Both the position numbers and the translations under genes were made by a program. Below are positions 26,657-36,488 of a stretch of DNA of 64,000 nt, piece by piece; positions within the stretch are counted from its first letter, which is position 1; each line of letters begins with the position of its first letter. The notes below the pieces were generated by a model, which worked only from the letters and a program-made list of their open reading frames with translations, made no database searches and was not told the origin of the DNA. The DNA comes from Phascolomyces articulosus. Its lineage: Eukaryota > Mucoromycota > Mucoromycetes > Mucorales > Lichtheimiaceae. The DNA is taken from NCBI GenBank assembly GCA_025677815.1, contig JAIXMP010000019.1:620001-684000 (forward strand), given 5' to 3'.

Positions 26657-27589
26657 ATGTCAAACGACACAAAAACTACACATCATTATTATACCCATGA
26701 AAAGTCACATTTCAAAGAACTCGACTTGTACATTCCTTCTAGTGCCACTGAAAAAAGTCCTTTACTAGTATTTATTCACGGTGGAGCTTGGCGTTCAGAA
26801 GATAAAGCAGATCATGCCCCGCTTGCACAAGCATTGGTTGCGCATGGTTTTCCCGTCGCGTTAATTAACTATAGGTAACTCATCTATATCGATCACCTTT
26901 TTTTTTATAAATATCTGACATATAAGAAGAAAGGAGTTGTAATAACCAAAATTACCCCCAAATAAAGACTTAGTTTATATAAGGACGACGAAAAGGATAA
27001 ACATATTCAACCCCAAGTACAACATCCAATGCATATTCAAGATTCAAAAGAAGCTATCGATTATTTAATTTATCAACAACACCGAATGTTCCCCGAAAAT
27101 GAATCTTATCCCTATGATCCATCCAATGTATATTTAATTGGTCACTCTGCAGGTGCACATATTGCTATGATGTTGACATTAGACCCGGCTTATTATGGTG
27201 GTAACAAAGAAGAAGAAAGAAAGTTAGTATCAGGTGTCATTGGTGCTCAAGGCATCTATGATTTAAATTTACTTTTTCAAAAATTTCCCAATTATGATTT
27301 CGTACCACAAGCGTTTGGTACAGATATCTCTCGTTATGTGGATGCTTCACCTGTCAGTAAACAACCTACCATCACAACGGATCAATTACCAGAAATGTTG
27401 GTGGTGCATAGTTTAGACGATACGTTGGTGGATATTGGACAAGCAGAGACTATGATGGATCATTTAAAGAATAATATTCACGTACCTCATGTGTTATTGG
27501 AAACTACACGCGTCAAAGGAGACCATTATGATATGTTATATTCAAAAGAATTTATTGATTCCATTGTTGAATTTGTTAATAATAAATGA
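26657..27589 (+). CDS. BNA7: Kynurenine formamidase-like alpha/beta hydrolase
   Basis: Two exons (26657-26874 and 26974-27589, 834 nt, 277 aa) joined at a phase-2 GT-AG intron. The fold is alpha/beta hydrolase of the arylformamidase type, which hydrolyses N-formylkynurenine to kynurenine in tryptophan catabolism and de novo NAD synthesis. Key features: oxyanion motif HGGAW (about residue 40), nucleophile elbow GHSAGAH (about 140), acid in HSLDDTLVD (about 220) and histidine in GDHYDML (about 260), a complete Ser-Asp-His triad. Length fits fungal BNA7 proteins. Cytosolic, with no signal peptide. A related carboxylesterase cannot be excluded, but HGGAW followed by GHSAGAH favours formamidase. 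Confidence 0.85.
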
Positions 27590-27781
27590 AAGTACACCAT
27601 CCAATAAGCTTTTGATATTTTATCTAGACAAGTTAAAAAATGCATAGTTATATTTAAATACATATATTATGAATCAGATTGGTAAAGTCGTTTTTTTTAC
27701 TTTACGCTCCGATTTCACGATTACTCTTGCTCCCAACACCACACAGCTTTTTTTTTCTCTTATTACTTTTTTTCATAAATC

Positions 27782-28839
27782 ATGGCAGGCGATGAAGAGT
27801 TTTATGTTCGTTATTAGTATGTTTTATTCTTTCTTCCACGATCTAAAATGTTTCAATCATTGCAATCACTTTTAAAACCACTTCATCCATTGATTAACTG
27901 ATGAGCCGTTGTATTTTTTTTTCTTTAATCCATTAAAATAGTTCGGGTCATCGAGGACGATACGGCCACGAATTTTTAGAATTTGAATTTCGTTCAGACG
28001 GTCATTGTCGATATGCCAATAACTCCAACTATAGAAACGATAGTTTGATCAGAAAAGAGAGTAAGTTTTTTCATATATAATTAGATTGATCGGATGAGTG
28101 AGCACTTTATTGGAAAATAGGGAGAACGACCACAACAACGACGCGTTGTTGTATTTTTGACAATACGACCACCAAATAATGCTCTTTTCAATTAATAATA
28201 TTAATTAAACAACAACAATGTGCGCGTTTTTTTATATTCATGATGTTTAGTGGTTGTGAGTCCAGCCGTATTACAAGAATTGAAGCGAATCATCGGAGAA
28301 AGTGAAGTTATGAAGTAAGGAAGAAAATGGCAATTTCAAAATAAAAACAGTTACATGGAAGAAGGAGGAGGAACTCAGGTCGTTTAACATGATACACTTT
28401 TTAGGGAAGACGATAGTCAATGGCCCACAAAGAACGTTGTTGGTAGTCAAGAATTAGAAGTACGCATTGGCAACGAACATATTTCGTTTGAGGTAAACTA
28501 TAATAATAGATGAAAGTAGGAGGATTGGTTTTGTTGATTCAATGAAAACGAACAAACACACGCTAATGAATTAAATAGACATCCAAATTGGGATCCCTCG
28601 TTGAAGTACAAGAAAGTCAAGATCCTGAAGGATTACGTATATTCTACTATCTCGTACAAGATTTGAAAGCATTTGTCTTTTCACTTATTTCTTTGCATTT
28701 CAAGGTAAATTATATATATATATATATATATAGTTTTATTATGATGATGATTGAATGTTATTACTATTATTAATTTGGATGCTAACGAAATTTGAAATGA
28801 TTTCTACATATTATTATATAGATCAAACCCATCAGTTAA
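27782..28839 (+). CDS. MAGOH: Mago nashi homologue, exon junction complex subunit
   Basis: Six exons giving a 149-residue protein, the usual length of the family. Exon 1 is 27782-27816 ([11 protein letters not shown]), followed by [94 protein letters not shown] and finally IKPIS at 28822-28836. These are near-invariant MAGO blocks. MAGO pairs with Y14/RBM8A and locks eIF4A3 on spliced mRNA, guiding nonsense-mediated decay and localisation. Retention of MAGO fits an intron-rich fungus; several yeasts have lost it. It lies downstream of the formamidase gene (192-nt gap) and converges on the HMG-box gene. Confidence 0.97.
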
Positions 28840-29011
28840 ATAAAAACACAAAATAAGAAAAGGATGAAAAAAGGGAAAAAATGAGAGACGTTAATACAAT
28901 AAAAAAGCAAAACAAAAACAAAAAAAAGGGAAAACAAAATAAGGACTTTTTTTTTCTTCAAAATAACAAAAAAACGAAAAAAGAGGTTTATATCATGATT
29001 GTGAAAGGGAG

Positions 29012-29113
<102 letters not shown>

Positions 29114-29206
29114 ATTATATATGTTTTTTGGACTTTTACTGGTTTTTTTATATAAGGAAATATATATAAATGTGTGTGTATAGATTGGATGTATAAAATT
29201 ATTTTT

Positions 29207-30941
29207 TTAATTGGTACCATTCGAAGTAGGCGGAGGAGCAGTTGTTGTTTTTGAATCCGAAGATTCGGATGGTGGAACAGTGGCAGTAGCTTCTTGTTTT
29301 TGAGGTGTAGTAGCATCTGTCATGGGTTCATCTGTTGAAATAGGAGCAGGTGTCTTATTATCCTCAGGTTGCTGATCTGCTGCTGTTGTTATTGTAGCAC
29401 CATCATCCTCTTCCTCTTCATCATCTCCTTCTTCCTCTTCATCGTCTTCTTCATCATCCTCTACTACTTCTTCATCGTCCTCTTCATCTTCATGTAACAT
29501 ATCCACATCTTCATCCTCTTCTGGATCTTCTTTATCGCCCTTTTTCACTTGAGAAGATGATGTTTCGGAAGTTCCCTTTGTTCCATTGGTTGTCGTGTTT
29601 GCATTTGGATTGGTACCATTCGCAGCAGCAGCACTTCCTCCACCTGCATTATATAATTCCATCGCTGCCTCAAATTCTTTTTGTTCTTTATTATACATAT
29701 CGTAATACACCTAAAATAACCGCGGGGTGTTAGTTTGTATATTGATAAAAAGATAACACGTCATTCTATTCCATCATAGAATAGCAATAATGGAGCGCGG
29801 TGTGTTAATCAATAAAATACCTTTTTCTCTTCTTTGGATAAAGCTTTCCACTTTTGACCTAAAAGACGTGTGGCTTCACCTAAATTATCACTTGATAATT
29901 GATCTTTAATATTATCACGTTCTAATCGACAATACAAGAAAAACACATTGCCAGGTCCTTTAGGTGCATTTGGATCTCGTTTCTTACGAGCAGGTGTAGG
30001 TGTGGTGGCAGTCGACCCATTTTCTTGATTTTGTTGATGTTTTGATGATGCTTTAGATTTCATGCCTCTTGCTTTTTTACCAGGTGTTTTCAATGTATCC
30101 TTCTATCCAATTTTAGGTTAAATTAGTTTTTTTTTTTATGGATTTTCATATGCTTCCACCTCCCTCCTTCTCTCCCCCCCAATCCATCCATCCTATTTTA
30201 ATACAACATGCTCATGCAAAAGATGATGTTGATGAACTTACAATAGCAATCGAATCTGAGACAGAACCTTCCGAATCAGAAGCACCACCTGTTGCTGCTG
30301 ATTTTCTTTCACGACGATAATGACGTGAACTATCAAGTTCTTCGAGTAAGACACTAAAATAAAAAATAGTATAAAAATATAAAAGGTGAGAGATGTTTTA
30401 AGGTGATATGCTATTATTTGTGTTGCAAAAAAAAAAAAAAAAAAAAGTGCCGCAAAACCAGCAAAAAAAAACATACATGCGTTCCACACGTAAACGTTTG
30501 ATTTGACGCATTGCTTTTGTGAGTTTATTATGAATAGCATCGTTATCCTAATAGAAAGAAATTATTAATATGAATGATCCATATTTCTAAGGAGATATGT
30601 TTTTTTTGGGGTGTAATATTATTACACACAAGTCTATATATAAACATAATACAAACCTCTTCTATTTCTCGAACTCGTTTTTTCAACAAGTTATACTTTT
30701 GTTGTAAAGCAGAGTCTTCGGTTGTGTCTCGTATTTTTTCTTTATATAAAATAGATCATAAATATAGGATTATTATACAACGTGTCATATTTATGGGTGG
30801 TGATGTATATGTATAGTCTACGTGTCTACTATATATATATATATATATACCATCGTTTGTTGTTACTGGTGTGCTTGCTATAGACATGTCGTCGTTATTA
30901 TGATTATTCGTAGTTGTCGTGGTTGTGGTTGTTGAGTTCAT
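29207..30941 (-). CDS. HMG-box chromatin protein with coiled coil and acidic tail (NHP10/HMGB-like)
   Basis: About six exons. The N-terminal exon (30941-30852) is Thr/Asn-rich. The next three exons make a basic coiled coil (SALQQKYNLLKKRVREIEE; KLTKAMRQIKRLRVERM; VLLEELDSSRHYRRERK). The HMG box follows (RKKRDPNAPKGPGNVFFLYC ... NLGEATRLLGQKWKALSKEE), crosses an intron, and ends VYYDMYNKEQKEFEAAMELY. The last exon has an uninterrupted Asp/Glu tail of about 45 residues and a Thr/Pro-rich end, stop at 29207. Coiled coil plus single HMG box resembles the INO80 subunit Nhp10; the long acidic tail recalls metazoan HMGB and histone-chaperone tails. It should bind or bend DNA in the nucleus. Which complex it joins is inference. 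Confidence 0.87.
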
Positions 30942-31464
30942 GATAAATAATAATAATATTAATTTTATATATATATATGAGGTTGTAATAAAAAAAAAGT
31001 GGAAAGAAAAAAGAAAAAAGGAAAAAGGGAAAAATAATAAAAAAAAATTATTAAAATAAAAAACGGTTAAAGAAAGTCTTTTTTAGTTTAAAATAATAAT
31101 AAAAATCGGAAAGATTTTTTTATTATGATTATTATGATGATTATATATTGTTATGGCGCCAGTGAAACAAAAAGGAAAAGGGGTGTGTGATGGATGTGTA
31201 ATTGGGGGAGGATTAAAAAAAAAAAAGAGGGAGAAGAAAAAGAGAGAAAGAGAAAGAAAAGGAAAGGGTGTTTAAAAAAGGCCTCGAATCAATCAATCAT
31301 TATCCAATTCATCATTATAGTAGATTCTTCATGCGGAGAAAGAGTGATTTGTTAAATGATGTTTTATTTAGCACTGTTGTTTAAAGAGAATATATATATG
31401 GGCTTTAAAGGTAAGACAATAAATTTTTATACATGTATGCCCTAAACAAAAAATGTTTGTTATA
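30942..31464. other. 5' region of the HMG-box gene and 3' region of PIG-L
   Basis: AT-rich gap between two tandem minus-strand genes, with A/AG-rich runs (31,190-31,275) and TATATA words. The promoter of the HMG-box gene should lie here; no specific site can be named. Confidence 0.45.
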
Positions 31465-32618
31465 CTATTTTGAATGGGCGACTGAATTGACTGCCACGAG
31501 TTGATTGACAAACATGTATCGTGAAAACGTTACGTAAAGCCACCGGAACCAAACCAATTGAGAATCATGTCGTCTCATGGCTTTATGGCTGATTAAATAA
31601 TCAAGTGGAGATGAGACAAATACTACATCTTCTTCATTCTCTTCCTTCTTCTTATTATGAAATAATCGTTTTTCTATCGTCATGAATACAAGGTCTCCAA
31701 TACCAATATATTTACGTGGTAATAAAATGGACGATAATGTATAAAGTTTGATCTTGTCTTTGCATGATTCTATAAAATGTCTACATAGATAAGGTTATTT
31801 TCTCACACATAACTCAAACACAATCAGCCTATGGGGGTATATCGATGATCAACTTTACCTTGCTCCATTATACGCCGCAATATGATTGGGATGTCCCGAT
31901 ACGCCATAATCATCAAATGTGATCATCTATCAATTCATTCATTCCCAACAAAAAATACAACAAACATTTTTTAACAAAGAAAATCCCCCATACAAACATA
32001 TTCCTCCCCCCCCAAAAAAAAAAGACTTCTTTTTATTAAACTTACCGTATCAATTTTATGCTTGGAAACATAGTCTTTTATAATAGTCGCAATCAATGAA
32101 GGAGACCATGTATTTTTCATACCATCTTGTAATTCACTAAAATATATTTATTCAGTCTCAGTTTCTTCACCTTCTTTCTTTTTTTTCCCTTTTTCAATGA
32201 ATTGTATACTTTACGCATGATCAAGAGCTTTGACATTCGAAGGAGGAATACCCAACACTTGACAGCTACGCGTCAATTCTTTTTTTCGTGTCACACCTAA
32301 TCCATCAGCATTACCTAGACAACAACAACAACAACAATAACTTGACATCAGACATATTTATTCTACACACACTTGTGTCTCATTAGAATGAACGAATTTA
32401 CCTGTGGACAAACATAATACATGAACACGCGTCTTGGACACACTACGTAAAGCAGTAATAGTTGGACCAAAAAACATACACTCATCATCTGGATGAGCAG
32501 TCAAAATTAAAACTTGTTTACTGTCAATCGAACTAGATTGTTGAAAATTCGCTAATACATTGTATGCATAAACAAGTAATGAGGCTAAAAACGATAAGCT
32601 AAGTATGGAAGCCCACAT
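31465..32618 (-). CDS. GPI12: N-acetylglucosaminyl-phosphatidylinositol de-N-acetylase (PIG-L/GPI12)
   Basis: Five exons, about 270 aa. Catalyses the second step of GPI-anchor synthesis, deacetylating GlcNAc-PI on the cytosolic face of the ER. Start at 32618 (MWASILSLSFLASLLVYAYN) gives a single N-terminal membrane anchor, as expected; in-frame codons further upstream look like leader. The metal-binding motif AHPDDECMFF lies at about residues 40-49. Other family blocks are GNADGLGVTRKKELTRSC, LQDGMKNTWS, ITFDDYGVSGHPNHIAAYNG (second metal His) and the C-terminal YVTFSRYMFVNQL. All zinc and catalytic residues are present. It is tandem with RPC4, 253 nt downstream of that gene's stop. Confidence 0.95.
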
Positions 32619-32870
32619 CTTATTGAAGAAAAGAAAGAAAGAAAAAGAAACGCTATATCGAGGATATATATGTCCAATATGAAATATATAATATATATAA
32701 CAAGCTGAGTTGCATCCTTTGCCACGTTGAACCATAGAATATTAAACACATTTTTTTTTATTATGATAATAATAATAATGAGAGAATGATGGATGGGGAG
32801 ATGAATTATATGATACAAATATATGGATAGATGAATAATGATGGTTGATGAAAATTATATATTTTTTTGT

Positions 32871-34746
32871 TTATTCTTCACCTTCTAGTAATGCATCCAT
32901 ATCTGGCATACATACAAACTTTTGTACAATATGACCTAACTCAATCATCTTTTTCTTATCATCACTTTCTGTATCCACCACCATAACATCTTCCAAAAAG
33001 GTAGATCGCATGCCTTGTTGCACTTCCAACAAAACATCACCCACTTTTAATTTCATCTTGCCGCTCTTATACACCACCAATTTTCCAATTTGTCCTTCAG
33101 GCATTTCGCTTAATTCAAGGGATTGCATGGCTTCTTCCAAAGCGGGTATTTTGGCTGCCGGGGGTAACGTTCCTTTTTCAATCTTGACTTTATCTTTCAT
33201 TTCTACATCTTCTTTTTCTTTTTTGACTTCCCCGTCAGCTCCTTCAGTTTCCTCTTCCTCTTCCTCGTTCTCTTCCTTGACAGCTTCAAATCTGGGCATC
33301 ACTGAGGGTAATTGGAAAAATAACAATTCATCATCGGCAATCGAGACCACTTGACGTCTTTCATTGATACCAAATACATTTTGTGCTGGTGCATCATCAT
33401 CCATTAACAAAGGTTGCTGATTACTTGACAAAGTGTCTTCTTCCTCTTCTTCTTGTACTTCAGGTGATTTTCGATCCATATCCATTTTGTCTTCATCATC
33501 GGATGTAGGTTCGAGTTTTACTAAATTATCAAAAAAAAAAAAATACAATGAGTACATATATCAATCCATTTTGTGCCGATCGATATCTTTCTTCCCGATG
33601 AAAAACATAAAAAAAGAATATGTATATGCTCACCTGGATCCTTTTTAATAGTAGCACTAAGACCAGGTTTTTTAGATTTCACTTCCAACCATGGAATCTT
33701 ATTACGTCTTGCTGTCAAATCAGATGGATCCAATTCACCTGCAGTTCGAGAAATATGTTGAAATACAACAGGAAGCATACCATCTGATCCACCTCCTTCA
33801 AACATATGAATCATATCTGAAGCTTCGGTACTCTCTTCATATCTATTGCCAGAGGCATCACCACCATGAGTAAAACCACCTCCACCACTACCATATTGAC
33901 GTGCTCGTGATGCTATTATTATACATAGAACATAGTTTAGAATCTTCATTTCTTGGTGTACTCTATGTGATATATAATTCTACCTCCCCCCTCCCTTCAT
34001 TCAAAGTAATAAAATAACGACGACTTACACATGGCAGATGGACCAAGTGAAAAGAAACCAGAGGCAGTACTTTGTGCAGCAACATCTAAAGGTGTACCAC
34101 GACCTCTTCCACGACCTCTTCCACGACCACGACCTGCACCTCGTCCTCTTCCTCTGTCTCCTCCTTCTGTCTTGAGTTTTTCATCGATCGCTGAAGCAGT
34201 GCTATGTAGATAACGGTTTGTCAAAAATAAATTCTTTTGTTGCATATATATGTATATATATAAATTTACTTTATAAGCTTACACTTCTTTTTTATTACGT
34301 CTGGTTGGAACAGTAGGTTTAAATTTCATCTAAATTCATGAATTCGCAAGTAAAATAATGTCAAAAAAAAAGAAACATAATATATATATTTAGACACGCG
34401 CCTGAGAGAGTATATAGTTTTTTTTTTTTTTTTTTTTTTTTTTTACCTTCATGGCACCTCCTCGAGTTTTTTGTCCATCATGAACACTTGGCAGTCGACC
34501 TCCTGGTGTTGTTTCCGATCGCATATGACCAATAGGTCTATTACTTGAACTACTAGCGCCACTGGCATCACTGGTCGCTGCTGGACTATTGGGTTGATCG
34601 GTTGTTGTTGAAGATTCGTCACCACCCGCACTACTCGATCGACCACCACGACCAGCAGTAGGTCGACCACCACGTCCTCTTACACGTGGAGCAAATCGTC
34701 GTGTTTGTTTTGATACAGAAGGTGTGGTTGGATTATCGTCAGCCAT
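32871..34746 (-). CDS. RPC53: RNA polymerase III subunit RPC4 (RPC53/POLR3D)
   Basis: Five or six exons. RPC4 pairs with RPC5 (Rpc37) and acts in Pol III initiation and termination. The N terminus (MADDNPTTPSVSKQTRRF) is basic and disordered. A short exon encodes the signature MKFKPTVPTRRNKKE, followed by an RG-repeat block (34,110-34,150). The C-terminal half carries FGINERRQVVSIADDELLFF, GQIGKLVVYKSGKMKLKVGD and the terminal HIVQKFVCMPDMDALLEGEE, the conserved core that dimerises with RPC5. Two acidic stretches (EEEEED, NEEEEEETEGADGE) split the core. Intron 1 contains an unbroken T run of more than 20 on the plus strand (about 34,420-34,444). Family identity is secure; the RG block is unusually regular. 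Confidence 0.93.
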
Positions 34747-35313
34747 AACGATCTATATTATATTATATGTATGTTGAAAAGGACTAGAAAAAAAATGGCA
34801 ACAAAAAAAAATACACAATTTTTTTTTCTGAGTTGACTTTTTTTATTCATTTGCAGGATGCAAACCAAAAGAATTCAGTTTTCTTTTTATATACAAAAAA
34901 AAAAAGGATAAAAATATTTACAGAAAGAATTATATACAAAATATAGATAGATTATATAAATAAAGAAGGTGGGAAAAGAGGATGAGTAGGGGAGAAGAAT
35001 ATAGTTTATTCATCTACTTTTGTTTGGGGCCTCCATTTTCCATCAATGTAGATAATTGAGAATGACCAGTCAGGTAAATATGGTACATAGCTGTAGCAGG
35101 TAAAATAAATGGGTGCAATGGTTTTTACGGCACTGTTTGTAAGTTGGATTGTTTACATCTGTTTTTCTGATCATTTTTAATATATATTGATCACATTCAA
35201 TCCTTTTGTTTTAACATCCACAATAAAACGAAACCAAGAAAAAAAATATAGCATCGCCTAATAAAAAAAACTATTTTTTTTATAACTAGCGGTTTCTTTT
35301 TGATATCATTTTT
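34747..35313. other. RPC4 promoter region and 3' region of the neighbouring orphan
   Basis: AT-rich tandem intergenic gap. It should hold the RPC4 promoter; no gene or specific motif seen. Confidence 0.45.
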
Positions 35314-36243
35314 TTATGATGTAGCAAGCGTCGCACTGCCTTTTGTTGTTGTGATTGTCAACTTCATTTTGTTTTCCTGTAATAACAATAAAGAAGAACG
35401 TCGTTGTCTAGCACCATTAATTTTACTTCGTGAACGTAATCGACCTGGATCTGACCATTTCTCTTGTATTGTTGTTGGTGATTGTAGTTCTGGAGAACGA
35501 GTGCTACAACTGTAACTCTTTTGTAATCTGTTATGTTCATTACTTAATGTGTTCTTGGTCTTGGTTTTCTCTGTGGATTCTTGTTGGGGATTTTTCTTTT
35601 TATAACGTCTTTGAACACCTCGTTTCGTACTTTTAATCCGTTTTTGTGTCGTAGATCGTTGTTTTCTTATTGCTGTAGTAGTGGTGGTAATAGTAGTAGT
35701 AGTAGGGGTAGTGGTAGTAGGGGTAGTGGTAGTAGCAGCACTCGTGCTAGCACTGCTCGTACTCGTAATAATACCGGATGGATCCTCATCATCCTCATCA
35801 GACAAGTGCCACGATAATCGCGGCGCAGGTAAACTTGTATCAAATATTGTCTCTTTATCAAACACTATATTAGAAGAAGTCTCTTCTTTATGATGATCAA
35901 GAATAAAATCTTGTTCTTCGTCGTCGTCATTGTCGTCTTCATTATAACTGTTGATATAATTATCACTGCTTTCTTGCTTATTGTCATACTGACTTTCTTT
36001 TAATTGTTCCAATCGTTCTTGGAATGACAAGACTGGTTTTCTCAAATGTTGAACATGTTTGACTCGATTGGCAGAAGGTGGTGGAGGTGGAGAAGGTGGT
36101 GGTGGCGATGCATCATCCCAATAATCATCAGAAAAGTGATATTCTTTTAAAGTGACATCGTCATTATTATTATCGTTGTCATTGTCTTCGTTAATGTTAT
36201 TATTATACTGGTGATAATCTTCTTGTTGTTCCTGTTTCGTCAT
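35314..36243 (-). CDS. Hypothetical intrinsically disordered protein
   Basis: A 309-codon single-exon ORF starting MTKQEQQEDYHQYNN at 36243; an earlier in-frame ATG at 36303 would add a leader-like, Phe-rich segment and is less likely. Composition is strongly biased: Asn/Asp-rich N terminus, PPPPSPPPPPS tract, Asp/Glu-rich middle, long Thr/Ser/Pro repeat, then a basic Lys/Arg-rich region (KRGVQRRYKKKNPQQ) that could act as a nuclear signal. Short conserved-looking islands are HFSDDYWDDA, KPVLSFQERLEQLKESQ and LPAPRLSWHLSDEDDE. I recognise no domain. The length of the open frame and a tidy position between RPC4 and the Fanzor-like gene support a real gene. Confidence 0.65.
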   Translation of the reverse strand: MTKQEQQEDYHQYNNNINEDNDNDNNNDDVTLKEYHFSDDYWDDASPPPPSPPPPPSANRVKHVQHLRKPVLSFQERLEQLKESQYDNKQESSDNYINSYNEDDNDDDEEQDFILDHHKEETSSNIVFDKETIFDTSLPAPRLSWHLSDEDDEDPSGIITSTSSASTSAATTTTPTTTTPTTTTITTTTTAIRKQRSTTQKRIKSTKRGVQRRYKKKNPQQESTEKTKTKNTLSNEHNRLQKSYSCSTRSPELQSPTTIQEKWSDPGRLRSRSKINGARQRRSSLLLLQENKMKLTITTTKGSATLATS

Positions 36244-36470
36244 GATATTCTTTCCAAATATAAATTGAAAATGAAAGAAAGAGAATGGAAATGTTCCGGG
36301 CATGAATGCCCTTTTATTTATTTATTTTTCTTCGCGTGAGTGTTTTAAGAAAAAATGATTGTGAGAGAGAGATAAAAGAAAGGGGAATATTCTGGTATTT
36401 GACCTTTTTTCGGTACACATAATATGTCTAGGGGAAGGCGGAGTGACTATATAAAAGTGCTACGAAAAAG

Positions 36471-36488
36471 TCCATGAAATTACATGGA
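36471..36488. repeat. Short hairpin at the 3' end of the Fanzor-like gene
   Basis: TCCATG-AAATTA-CATGGA is a perfect 6-bp stem with a 6-nt loop that spans the proposed stop codon (36480-36482). On the gene's strand it is followed by a run of five T. This could be part of a structured 3' end or chance. Confidence 0.5.

Noticed and set aside
32619..32735. Upstream in-frame extension of PIG-L (MVQRGKGCNSACYIYYIFHI...)
   Set aside because: The extension is leader-like and hydrophobic without family similarity; the ATG at 32618 gives the expected single membrane anchor.
34031..34213. Plus-strand ORF rich in PRPLPRP across RPC4
   Set aside because: It is the antisense shadow of the RG repeat in RPC4.
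34418..34444. Long T run as a Pol III terminator
   Set aside because: It lies inside RPC4 intron 1 with no Pol III gene upstream; simple homopolymer runs are common throughout this window.
35581..35893. Plus-strand Gly/Ser- and Val-rich ORFs
   Set aside because: Antisense shadows of the Thr/Ser repeat in the disordered orphan protein.
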